Shown here: in pieces, positions 6,228-13,456 of the stretch
How positions within the stretch are numbered: the first letter of the stretch is position 1
Layout: the number at the start of each line of letters is the position of its first letter
Virus record (IMG/VR): IMGVR_UViG_3300032308_002830
Coordinates: 1 to 20,406 of that record
DNA from: a virus
Reading direction: 5' to 3' (one strand)
DNA: 20,406 nt
Made by a program: the position numbers and the translations under genes
Notes under the pieces: generated by a model
Databases searched by the model: none
What the model saw: the letters and a program-made list of their open reading frames with translations, nothing else
Told to the model about the DNA's origin: nothing

Positions 6228-9200
6228 TTACTTGCGGGCCAAGATGGCTTCGTTTTGCGATGTCAGGCGCTTCAATTCAGTCAGAACGCTTTGCAGCACT
6301 TCGGTCTGCGCTTGGCCGGTGCCGATCACCGCCAATTCCAGCCGATCCGCGCCTGCCACCTGGGCTTCCAGCAGCGCACCAAGATTGGCCGGGTCACTAC
6401 CGGGCGCCGCCGCGCCAAGGGTGCGGGAGACATCAGCCACCAATTCGGCAAAGGAACCCGACACGCCGAGAAAGTCTTTAGCGATGGGCAAGGCGATCTG
6501 CGCCACGCGCGCAAATTCGGCCAATTCTTCCGGCGTGGCACCATCCAGCAAAGGCCGCTGCGCTGCTGATAGGCTGGACAACGCCGCGCCGTAACGCGCT
6601 TCAAGCGGCAAGCCGCCCAAATCGCCAAGCGTCAGGCTTTCCAGCAAGCCTTGCGTGATCCCGCGCATCCGGTCCGCCTGGGCCTGCGCCTGGCGCGCTG
6701 CCTCTTCCGCCTGGGCCTGCGCCTGCTGATCAAACTGCCGCATCACGGCCAGGCGTTCATCGGCGACAATCTGCTCCAGTTCGACAATTTGACGGACAAA
6801 CTCTTGCGTGGTGTCGTCAAAGCCGAGGTTGCGAAGCTGGTCCCGAAACGCGCGGTTTTCCGCTTCAGCCTGCAAGTCGAATTGGATCAGGCCGGCGCCG
6901 CGCGTGTCACCGGCCAGCGTTGCGCGCCGCGCGCCAAGCGAGCGGTCCATTATGCTGTAATCACGCCACCGTTCAGCATTTAATTGGGCTATCTGTTCCG
7001 CCCGTCGCGCTTGAAGCGCGGCTTCAGACAAGCCCAGATCACGCGCCTTGGTAATGGCTTCGTCATAGGTTTTGGTCAGCGCTTCCATGGCTTGCGTGAA
7101 GGCGCCGGTTTTGTTTTCCGCCCTGCCGAGCGGTTCAAAAATCTGGCTGATGAAATCCGCCGCTTGCAGCGCCTGTTCCAGATTGCCGCCGCGCCCGGCC
7201 AAATTACCGAAAGCCGCCATCTGGTTCGCATTACCGCTGCGAAGCTGGCCGACAAGCCCCGTCATGGACAGTTCACGCGGCGAACCGGAAGCCTGGCCAA
7301 AGCCGACCGCGTTTTGCCCAGCACCTGCAAAGGAAAGGCCACGCGCGCCGATTTGCTGGTTGATCGCGTCAAGCTGCGCCTGCACTTCCGCCGTGGCGCC
7401 GGCTGAATCAAAGCGCTTGCCGCGCGCGCCGGTGATAACAAGCTGGCCATTCGCGTCAGTGCCCAAGAAGACATCACCGCCGGAACGCGCGGCCATGCCG
7501 CTTTTGGTGGGGCCGAACATGGCGCCGCCGCCGCCGCCAAGGGCACCACCAATCAACCCGCCCGCCAGAGTGCCGACACCCGGAATGATGGAACCAATGA
7601 GAGCGCCAGCGATAGCGCCACCACCTGCGCCAATTGTGCCGCTAGGCCCCACAGTGCCGCGCTGCGACCCGACCAGCGAACTGGTGAGCATGCCAGCACC
7701 AAAGCCCGCGCCAGCGCCGCCCAGGAAGCCGCCAACCGTCATCCCGCCCAGGCCAAGGCTTGAAGGCGCAGCAGGGCCCATCATACCGCCCGGCATGGCG
7801 GCAAGCGCACTATTCGTGGCGCTGGCCTGCGCCGCAGACCCGAATAGCGGCATAGCCATGAAGCCGCTGACGCTGGCGCCAATGCCGCCCAGGCTTGGCA
7901 TGAAGGAACCGAGCGAGCCGAGCGAACCTATCATACCGCCGCCAGAAGCGGAAGACTGCGCCCCGCCGCCGAACGCCCCCATCAGCGTGGGGCGCGCCGT
8001 GCCGAAAATGGAATTTGTAATGGGCGTGACAACGGCCAGCTTCAGCAAATCCGCTGCAATACTGGCGGTGACGCCCCGCATGAGGCTTTGGAAATCAAGC
8101 GCCGCCTTGCCGCCGGACGTGAAGGCATTCACCAGGCCGGTGCCAATCCGGTCCATGGCGGTTTCGCCGATTTGTGCCAGGGCATCGCGGGACCGGCGGG
8201 CGAATTGTTCCGCTTGGCGCGCGGCCTGTTCCTGCGCTTCACGCGCGGCGCGGGCGGCGGGGTCCAGCGCGGCGACCGCGGCGTTGTATTGTTCCTGCGT
8301 GATCCGCGCGGCACCAAGCGCGGCGCTGAGCGCCAGCACCTGTTCGCTATAGCGCTGCTGTTCCGTGGCGGCCGTGCCCGCAAGCTGAACGCCCTGCTGC
8401 ACAAGGCGCTGATATTCGCGTTCGGCTTCTGTGACTTCCTGGCGCGTGGCGCGACCACCACCGCTGCCACCGCCTCCGCCGCCAGATGGCGGGGGCGGAG
8501 CATTTAGGAGGGAACCTGTTGCTTCGTTTAGTCCCGCAATCTGGCCTTGCAACCAGCGCAAGCGATCATCAAGTTCTCGCACTGCACCTTGACGCTGCCG
8601 AAGCTCCGCTGATGTTTGCTGCACCCTAGGGTCATTGGCCGCGCGCTGCCGAATGCCCTCAATTTCCATTTGCAGGATGCGTTCGCTTTCTTCAGGCGAG
8701 ATAGAAGACGCGCCACCGATCTGCGCCGCTTCACTTTGCCTTTGCGCCCGGAATCTCGCTTCATTGAAACCAATGAGGCGGTCAAATTCTCCTTGAATGC
8801 TGATGATTTCATCGGAAAGTGCTTGCCGCGAAGCTTGGCCGGCGGTTGCCAATGATTCCAGAGTGCGCACTTGAGCGCGCACAGCCCTTTCTGCGGCGGT
8901 TTCCGACAGCCGTGCAAATTCGAGCAAGACATCATTGACTTTTTTGAGCTCATCCGCGTTTTCGCGGTAGCGGCCAGTCAGCCAGTCAATCGTACTACCA
9001 AAGGTTTTGCTGATCGAGTCCCAATTTTGGAAAATGGCATAGGCAGCACCGGCAACCGCAACCACACCACCAATCGCGCCAGCAAGGCCGGCGCCGGTAC
9101 GCAGCGCGGTTGCAAGCCCAACAGTGCTGCGCGCCAAATCCTCAAACTGCCGGCCAGTATTGGCAAGATCGCCATTGATCTGCCCAAGCCCGGCCCGCAA

Positions 9201-9377
9201 GGCATCGCCCGCGGCGGATACTGCCGCCACACCACGGCCAGCCGCCTGCCCGCCCGTTTCCAGCTTGCGCATGGCGGTATCGCCAACCTGCCCAAGCTGT
9301 TCAAGCTGCGCGCGCGCTTCCTGCGCGCCATCAAAGCTCAGCCGAATGGAAAGGCGCTGATCGGAAGAACCGCTCAT
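6228..9377 (-). CDS. Tail tape measure protein (1049 aa)
   Basis: This is the longest gene in the window and follows the tail chaperones and the DUF6441-like gene, as a tape measure should. The N-terminus (1-60) and long stretches at about 190-290 and 360-400 are Gln/Glu/Arg/Ala-rich coiled coil. A poly-Gly linker lies near residue 300. A segment like the lambda tape-measure domain (LDFQSLMRGVTASIAADLLK) lies near 425-445. A very Gly/Ala-rich hydrophobic region spans about 520-625 and could enter the host membrane during DNA ejection. The C-terminus is again coiled coil. The ATG overlaps the upstream stop (ATGA) with GGGAGG five bases before it. By the usual 0.15 nm per residue rule the tail would be about 155 nm long (inference). 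Confidence 0.9.
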   Translation of the reverse strand: MSGSSDQRLSIRLSFDGAQEARAQLEQLGQVGDTAMRKLETGGQAAGRGVAAVSAAGDALRAGLGQINGDLANTGRQFEDLARSTVGLATALRTGAGLAGAIGGVVAVAGAAYAIFQNWDSISKTFGSTIDWLTGRYRENADELKKVNDVLLEFARLSETAAERAVRAQVRTLESLATAGQASRQALSDEIISIQGEFDRLIGFNEARFRAQRQSEAAQIGGASSISPEESERILQMEIEGIRQRAANDPRVQQTSAELRQRQGAVRELDDRLRWLQGQIAGLNEATGSLLNAPPPPSGGGGGGSGGGRATRQEVTEAEREYQRLVQQGVQLAGTAATEQQRYSEQVLALSAALGAARITQEQYNAAVAALDPAARAAREAQEQAARQAEQFARRSRDALAQIGETAMDRIGTGLVNAFTSGGKAALDFQSLMRGVTASIAADLLKLAVVTPITNSIFGTARPTLMGAFGGGAQSSASGGGMIGSLGSLGSFMPSLGGIGASVSGFMAMPLFGSAAQASATNSALAAMPGGMMGPAAPSSLGLGGMTVGGFLGGAGAGFGAGMLTSSLVGSQRGTVGPSGTIGAGGGAIAGALIGSIIPGVGTLAGGLIGGALGGGGGAMFGPTKSGMAARSGGDVFLGTDANGQLVITGARGKRFDSAGATAEVQAQLDAINQQIGARGLSFAGAGQNAVGFGQASGSPRELSMTGLVGQLRSGNANQMAAFGNLAGRGGNLEQALQAADFISQIFEPLGRAENKTGAFTQAMEALTKTYDEAITKARDLGLSEAALQARRAEQIAQLNAERWRDYSIMDRSLGARRATLAGDTRGAGLIQFDLQAEAENRAFRDQLRNLGFDDTTQEFVRQIVELEQIVADERLAVMRQFDQQAQAQAEEAARQAQAQADRMRGITQGLLESLTLGDLGGLPLEARYGAALSSLSAAQRPLLDGATPEELAEFARVAQIALPIAKDFLGVSGSFAELVADVSRTLGAAAPGSDPANLGALLEAQVAGADRLELAVIGTGQAQTEVLQSVLTELKRLTSQNEAILARK

Positions 9378-10105
9378 GACAACCTCCCTGCTATGGCTGC
9401 GTTGACTTCACGTTTTACTGCCCGGCGCGCGGCTTCAGCCGGGCCGGAAATGTCAAGCAATTTCTTGCCTTGAATCTGCTTGCGCAAAGCAAAAAGCGGC
9501 AGGCCCTTTGGCTGATCCGGCGCGTAGAAAACCGCCGTCAGGCCATCACCCTTCCGCGCCTTCATGATCACGATGCGCCGCCCGTCAATTGGTGCATTCC
9601 GCCCGCGGGGTTTGGCCTTTGCTATGCGCGGGCCGCGCTTGGCGTTATGGACGGAAACCACCACGGCGCGCAGCAGTTTTGCCGCCGCTTCAATATCAGA
9701 AACCTTGCGCCGCTGGCCGGCTGGCACCGCGCCACCCTTGCGGCTTTTAGTAGAATATCCCAGGCCAAGATGGATGGCGGACGGCAGGGCAATCACCAGA
9801 TATTCAGCGCGCACCGCGCGAATAAGTCGGCTTTCTTCAAAGGCGCGGTGCAGGATGGTGCTTTTGGAATAGACAACAGCCGCCGGGCCCATATTCAGCT
9901 TGGATCTGCGCTTGGGGTATTTATCCAGGCGCCAAGCCTTTTCTAACCCCTCACCAAGATTCGCGCGGCGCACCTGACTGCGCAATTCCGCCTGCAGTGT
10001 CTCACCCGTGCGATGCACGCCATCACGAAGGGCAGAAGCGAGAATTTCCTGACGCCGCTTGATTTCTTCCGAAACCATGCCTTGAACCTTCATCAGGATT
10101 TTCAC
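9374..10105 (-). CDS. DUF6441-like tail-module protein (243 aa)
   Basis: The product has 243 residues. The start is a GTG at 10105 that overlaps the stop of the GT reading frame (GTGA) and has AAGGGG six bases upstream; an ATG at 10093 would remove four residues. The protein is strongly basic, with a helical N-terminus (about 10-65), a middle part with the motif STILHRAFEES near 80-92 and a C-terminal part ending in an Arg/Ala-rich helix. This organisation, between the tail chaperone and the tape measure, fits the DUF6441 family of alphaproteobacterial phages (recall, not a search). Its job may be in tail completion or initiation, comparable to lambda Z by size, but this is unproven. Confidence 0.6.
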   Translation of the reverse strand: MKILMKVQGMVSEEIKRRQEILASALRDGVHRTGETLQAELRSQVRRANLGEGLEKAWRLDKYPKRRSKLNMGPAAVVYSKSTILHRAFEESRLIRAVRAEYLVIALPSAIHLGLGYSTKSRKGGAVPAGQRRKVSDIEAAAKLLRAVVVSVHNAKRGPRIAKAKPRGRNAPIDGRRIVIMKARKGDGLTAVFYAPDQPKGLPLFALRKQIQGKKLLDISGPAEAARRAVKREVNAAIAGRLS

Positions 10106-10964
10106 TCGCTGCCCCTTCGCCGTTTTTTCGCCGCTTCCATTTCAGCTTCAATCCCGCCAAGCGTGCGGAAGGCATCGAAAACCCATGCGGCCTGGTCCGC
10201 CACACCGCCCGCATCCGGCCAGGCGGCATAGCCACCCATGCCAGCGCGGCACGCAAACCAAAGCTGCACAAATTCAATAAATGGCCGCGGCGTGGTGATG
10301 CGCGGGTTCTCAGCAACCTCATCATCACCGATCAGAAAAGCGCCCCCATCGGAAGCGAATCGGCCTTCGCCAGCGCCAATGCCGCTGAGGGCGGCAAAGG
10401 CGCTTTTCAGTTTTTTTCCGCGGCCTTGGTTACCTGCATCATATCCATGGCGGCGGCGGCGATGATGGAAAGGTCTTCTTCGCCGCATTCTTCCAGCAGC
10501 GCATCCGGCACCAGGCCGCGCACGCGGGCAAAGGCGGGCAGCAGGTCAGAATTCCAGCCGCGCAAAGCGTGGCGCGCGGTGACCAATGGCATCAAGGAAA
10601 ACCAGCGCACCTGATCCGCCAGCATGGCGGAATAGGCCGGCACCCTGCGCGCCGCACCCTCCATCACGCGCAAGGCATCTTCATCGGCCTTGGCCATGGG
10701 CTCCGCGCCATCGGCCAAGGCGGCTTCAGCGCGGGCAATCACAGTCAGCAAATCGGGCAGGTTGTCGGGCGCCAATTCCTTCAGCGCGCTGGCCAGCCCT
10801 GCCAGCAATTCATCCCGCATCGGCAGGCGGCAGCCTTCACGCGCCATATCGGCGCGATATTCCGCGCGTTCGCGGACGCTCAGCGGCGCCACGGTATAGA
10901 TCGCGCGCTTGCCTTCCACCTGCCGCGTGGTGTGGCGGGAGAGGATTGCTTCTTCGTTTTTCAT
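10102..10964 (-). CDS. Tail assembly chaperone GT, -1 frameshift fusion (about 287 aa)
   Basis: The product reads as chaperone G through its last sense codons, slips back one base on A AAA AAC at 10416-10410, and continues from the CTG at 10410 through 102 more codons to the stop at 10104-10102. The second frame is open well upstream of the slip site, back to about 10488, so it needs no start of its own. Its sequence (LKSAFAALSGIGAGEG, then IEFVQLWFACRAGMGGYAAWPDAGG) resembles no membrane or enzyme family and fits a T domain. In lambda-like phages G and GT are needed at a fixed ratio to assemble the tail tube around the tape measure. The nested gene order G/GT, DUF6441-like gene, tape measure fits this role. 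Confidence 0.75.
10372..10404 (-). promoter_or_regulatory. Frameshift-stimulating hairpin
   Basis: Reading the minus strand, AGCGCC pairs with GGCGCT as an outer six-bp stem, a symmetric TT/TT internal loop follows, and TGCCGC pairs with GCGGCA around a five-base CCTCA loop. It starts five bases (TGAAA) after the slippery heptamer, the distance expected for a stimulator that pauses the ribosome with the heptamer in its decoding sites. All pairs are Watson-Crick. A search for a further downstream pseudoknot partner was not possible here. Confidence 0.75.
10407..10964 (-). CDS. Tail assembly chaperone G-like protein (185 aa)
   Basis: The start is placed at the ATG at 10964 because AAGGGA lies six bases upstream; an in-frame upstream ATG at 11006 would add 14 residues that include no good ribosome binding site context. 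The protein is largely helical and acidic, with an N-terminal IYTVAPLSVRERAEYRADMA segment, a Leu-rich centre (about 48-70) and RWFSLMPLVTARHALRGWN near 120-138. It ends in the slippery run just before a TGA. Between the tail tube and the tape measure this is the expected place of gpG, which acts with the frameshift product GT in tail assembly and is absent from the finished particle. Confidence 0.75.
   Translation of the reverse strand: MKNEEAILSRHTTRQVEGKRAIYTVAPLSVRERAEYRADMAREGCRLPMRDELLAGLASALKELAPDNLPDLLTVIARAEAALADGAEPMAKADEDALRVMEGAARRVPAYSAMLADQVRWFSLMPLVTARHALRGWNSDLLPAFARVRGLVPDALLEECGEEDLSIIAAAAMDMMQVTKAAEKN
10410..10416 (-). other. Slippery heptamer A AAA AAC for -1 ribosomal frameshift
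   Basis: The zero-frame codons are GAA AAA AAC TGA, so the last seven bases before the stop form the classic heptamer A AAA AAC. Slipping back by one re-pairs both tRNAs on AAA AAA and puts the ribosome in the frame that runs on to 10102. The stop codon comes directly after the heptamer, and a hairpin begins five bases further downstream, which is a standard arrangement for phage tail chaperone frameshifts. Confidence 0.85.
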
Positions 10965-10990
10965 GGGATGTCCCTTGTGCGAGGGTTGGT

Positions 10991-11018
10991 TGGCCGGGCC
11001 GCGCACACGGCCCGGCCA
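10991..11018 (-). promoter_or_regulatory. Strong GC hairpin between tail tube and chaperone G genes
   Basis: TGGCCGGGCCG and CGGCCCGGCCA form an 11-bp perfect stem with a six-base loop in the 119-base gap between the tail tube stop and the G start. No T tract follows, so it does not look like a classic intrinsic terminator. A second copy of the nine-base core lies at 11045-11053 and could pair alternatively. It may protect mRNA, attenuate transcription or separate the expression of tube and chaperone. Functional meaning is inferred. Confidence 0.55.
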
Positions 11019-11083
11019 GTGTCACGCGCGGCTTGCCGGTCAAGGGCCCGGCCGCGCGCAACGCCGTTCCGCTGTGCGGCGGA

Positions 11084-12262
11084 TTAGAAGGCGGTGATGA
11101 AGACGCGGGCGTCAGCGCCGTCCGCCTGGAAGCCGATGCTATCAACCGCCAAGGAACCGCGATCCCCTGGGTTCATGGCCGTGGCGCGGATGGAAGGCAG
11201 CACAATGGCGAAGCGGTTGCCCGGCGTGCTGCCCAGGATGGCGCCCAAAATCATATTGGTGCCGTTGCGGAAGTTGTTGAAGCGGCTGACGGAAACCGTT
11301 GTGTCCATCAGCGGGTCAAGGCTGCCAGCCACGTCGCGTTCCACCGGCACGGCGGGATCATAGCCTTCAGTGGCTTCCGGGTTTTCCGGCAACACCGTGG
11401 CCACACCGGCCTGAACCGAAAGCGCGCGCACGCGGGCGACTGCGCCATTCAAGCGGCAGGCGCCAGCCACAAAGCGCGGGGCGGTTGGGCGGATAACGGT
11501 GTTCCAGCCGGTCGGCAGGGCGGTTGCGGTGTAATCCACAAAGTTCCCGACCAGATCAAAGGACAGCATGCCGATCCCGCCCGTGGTCAAATCCAGGGAC
11601 CAGGTGCCCAAGCAGCCGGTAAAGCGCCAGCGCATGCCATCCGCGAAGAAGTAGATGGTGCAGGTCTTGAACACCGCTTCATCGGAGGTTGGCGCGTAGC
11701 GCTGGTTGATGGGGATTTGCGCAGTTTGGGACACGCTGAAGGCTGACGTGACTGTGTGGATAAACGTGGCCACGCGGCCTGCCGTGTAATCGGAAATGGC
11801 ACTAAGCGCGGGCTGGTCGCCCGTGATACCACCAAGCGCAATCGGCATGCCGCGATAAAGCTGCGCAGTAGAAGCGAAGGTGGCGCCGAGGGTGCCGCTA
11901 TTCGTGGTGCCAGCCGTCAGGGCAAGCGGGCTGGCGGGCACCGCCGCAGCGGTAAGCGTTTCCACCATAGTCGCGCATTGCAGCAACCGGCCCCATTCCG
12001 GCGCCGTGCCGGCAGCGCCCGAACCGCGCAAAGGCATCATCAGGCGCAGGCGCGGGCGCAGACCACCGACAATGGCGGGCGAGCGATCCAGGCTGCCAGT
12101 CAATTCCGGGTTCGGCACTGCGGATTGGTCAAACTGAACCTGGCAATCGGCGCCGATCCAATCCACATTCGCGGGCGTGCCAGCGATGGCATCAACGCCA
12201 GGCGTGGCTTCAATTTTGACAGCGACGGCAGCTTTGCGCAGCGCCACCAGATTGTTGCTCAT
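11084..12262 (-). CDS. Phage tail tube protein (392 aa)
   Basis: The product has 392 residues, starting MSNNLVALRKAAVAVKIEATPG with AAAGGAT five bases before the ATG. It shows a pattern typical of long tail tube proteins: a starting helix/strand, a P-x-L-T-G-S-L region near residue 55, Gly-rich beta loops in the middle, a GTWSLDLTTGGIGMLSFDLVG strand pair near 220-240, and a C-terminal domain with SVSRFNNFRNG and GDRGSLAVDSIGFQADG. No catalytic motif is seen. It stacks as hexamer rings around the tape measure to build the tail. Position before the chaperones supports the call. The extra length relative to small tube proteins suggests a decoration domain. Confidence 0.75.
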   Translation of the reverse strand: MSNNLVALRKAAVAVKIEATPGVDAIAGTPANVDWIGADCQVQFDQSAVPNPELTGSLDRSPAIVGGLRPRLRLMMPLRGSGAAGTAPEWGRLLQCATMVETLTAAAVPASPLALTAGTTNSGTLGATFASTAQLYRGMPIALGGITGDQPALSAISDYTAGRVATFIHTVTSAFSVSQTAQIPINQRYAPTSDEAVFKTCTIYFFADGMRWRFTGCLGTWSLDLTTGGIGMLSFDLVGNFVDYTATALPTGWNTVIRPTAPRFVAGACRLNGAVARVRALSVQAGVATVLPENPEATEGYDPAVPVERDVAGSLDPLMDTTVSVSRFNNFRNGTNMILGAILGSTPGNRFAIVLPSIRATAMNPGDRGSLAVDSIGFQADGADARVFITAF

Positions 12263-12273
12263 GGGTTATCCTT

Positions 12274-12717
12274 TCAAGGAGCGTATGGTGATTTGGCCGG
12301 CGTCATTGCCATGGCTTCAAAGCTGGCGTTGAATTCGCCCGCGGGCTTGGCGGATTCTTCTGTCGAATACAGTTCGAACTGCGCACTGCCGACATTGCAC
12401 TGGACAAAGCCTGACCCAAGGTCATGATCCTGCAGCGCCGCAACCACGCGCGCATGCAAATCAGACATCGCCTGGTCTGCCGCCAAATCCGTGGCGGCGG
12501 TGATGTATCCCGCGACGGCAAAGCCGATTCGCCATTGGGTTTCCCCAAAGGACATATCTTCATCAGCATCCATGCTGGTGCCCGTGATCAGCACGGCAGG
12601 GCAATGACGCGGGTCCAACGCGGCGCGATGCGCGCGCAGCACTGTCACGCCGGCAAGCTGCGCCGTCAGGCGCGTGGCGACGGCGGCCAGGATTGCTTCA
12701 CGGATGGGCGTGGGCAT
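12274..12717 (-). CDS. Putative tail terminator (lambda U-like) protein (147 aa)
   Basis: The product has 147 residues. The ATG overlaps the TGA of the upstream gene (TGATG). The fold-like pattern is an N-terminal helix (MPTPIREAILAAVATRLTAQL), a strand with a short conserved-looking PAVLITG at about 40-46, a long central region F-A-V-A-G-Y and an ALQDHDLG helix-turn, and a C-terminal strand/tail. This resembles tail terminator proteins of the lambda U or DUF3168 type, which cap the tube and form the tail's connection to the head. Position just before the tube gene supports it. A neck protein of the HK97 gp10/Z type is an alternative. Confidence 0.5.
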   Translation of the reverse strand: MPTPIREAILAAVATRLTAQLAGVTVLRAHRAALDPRHCPAVLITGTSMDADEDMSFGETQWRIGFAVAGYITAATDLAADQAMSDLHARVVAALQDHDLGSGFVQCNVGSAQFELYSTEESAKPAGEFNASFEAMAMTPAKSPYAP

Positions 12718-13040
12718 CAGGGCTCTGCCGCCAGCATCAAACGCCAGACCAGTTGCAGGTCATCACGTTCCGCTGATTTGATGCGCAGATCATCCGTGCC
12801 GATCACCAGCCTATCGCCTTCGGCGGGCTGGGCGGGAACATCTGCAATCAGCATATCCGCCATGAGCGATGCCTGCAGATTACCCATGCCGCCGGCCGGG
12901 CCATAAACTGGCTGGATGGGCGCTGAACGGATTACGCGCAGCGCCACCCCAGGGCCGGAGCCGCCAGCGTAATAGGTGGCTGGCTCCGATAGGTTTTCAT
13001 CCGCGTGCAGCACGGTGGCTGCGGCGGAAAAGGCGCTCAT
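12717..13040 (-). CDS. Possible head-tail connector protein, FII-like (107 aa)
   Basis: The product has 107 residues, starting MSAFSAAATVLHADENLSEPATY with the ATG two bases after the upstream stop. It has an N-terminal helix, a beta segment GVALRVIRSAP near 32-42 and a C-terminal part with ADVPAQPAEGDRLVIGTDDLRIKSAERDDLQLVWRL. In lambda-like gene order the small protein between decoration protein and tail terminator is FII or the equivalent head completion protein, which fills the portal before the tail joins. Size and the GD..V.G..D..I pattern near 75-85 fit that, but sequence support is limited. Confidence 0.5.
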   Translation of the reverse strand: MSAFSAAATVLHADENLSEPATYYAGGSGPGVALRVIRSAPIQPVYGPAGGMGNLQASLMADMLIADVPAQPAEGDRLVIGTDDLRIKSAERDDLQLVWRLMLAAEP

Positions 13041-13042
13041 GA

Positions 13043-13390
13043 TTAGGCCGCGACGGCGTTTGGCCCGCCCAGCTTCACCAGAATGTCAGTATTGTCCGCG
13101 CCCGCATTGGCCGCTGTGCCAACATGCCAGCCGATGCAGCGATTGCCGGTGGCCGTGGTGGTCACGCGCTTGGCAGTGTCATCCCAAAAAACGCGGACAC
13201 CCACACCAATGCTGCCGGCTGCCTTGCGCAGCGTGAACACGCCACTGGTTTGAATGACAGCAGGCGCACCAGAAGCGGCATCGGCCAGCACCACGCCGAA
13301 AAGATCACCCACCAAAAGGCTTTGCCCAGCAATGATATTGGCAGGCGCCAGAATATCGATGGCATTGCCATCCTGAACATAATTGCGCAT
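13043..13390 (-). CDS. DUF2190-like capsid decoration protein (115 aa)
   Basis: The start at 13390 is decided by a strong GAAGGAG eight bases upstream; an in-frame ATG at 13432 would add 14 residues (MPGAFPFPCEGVFE) with no support. The protein begins MRNYVQDGNAIDILAPANI and carries the alternation G-Q-S-L-L-V-G-D-L-F-G-V-V near 23-35, FTLRKAAGSIGVGVRVFWD near 52-70 and a C-terminal DILVKLGG near 101-108. This is the pattern of DUF2190 (phage capsid cement or decoration) proteins. It follows the capsid gene, and decoration proteins bind the outside of the expanded shell. No membrane segment or enzyme motif is present. Confidence 0.75.
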   Translation of the reverse strand: MRNYVQDGNAIDILAPANIIAGQSLLVGDLFGVVLADAASGAPAVIQTSGVFTLRKAAGSIGVGVRVFWDDTAKRVTTTATGNRCIGWHVGTAANAGADNTDILVKLGGPNAVAA

Positions 13391-13426
13391 TTCGAAAACT
13401 CCTTCACAGGGAAAAGGGAAAGCCCC

Positions 13427-13443
13427 GGGCACACCATGCGCCC
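13427..13443 (-). other. Short hairpin after the capsid gene
   Basis: In the roughly 66-base gap between the capsid stop and the decoration gene, GGGCGCA and TGTGCCC pair over seven bp with one G-U, around a three-base loop. A pyrimidine-rich stretch (GGGGCTTTCCC region) follows a few bases later. It could influence mRNA stability or act as a weak terminator, but it is short and may be chance in GC-rich DNA. Confidence 0.25.
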
Positions 13444-13456
13444 AAGGCCATCAAGA

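Noticed and set aside
7072-8352. 426-codon plus-strand frame opposite the tape measure gene
   Set aside because: Very Pro/Ala/Ser-rich translation caused by the Gly- and Ala-rich codons of the tape measure on the other strand. No start signal or domain.
8455-8500. Short repetitive tract inside the tape measure gene
   Set aside because: It is a simple poly-Gly linker encoded by GGC/GGT/GGG codons and is common in tape measure proteins, not an independent repeat element.
10102-10488. Stand-alone gene of 128 codons after chaperone G
   Set aside because: The first part of this frame overlaps G, is Arg/His-rich and has no ribosome binding site. The frameshift heptamer explains how the useful part is translated.
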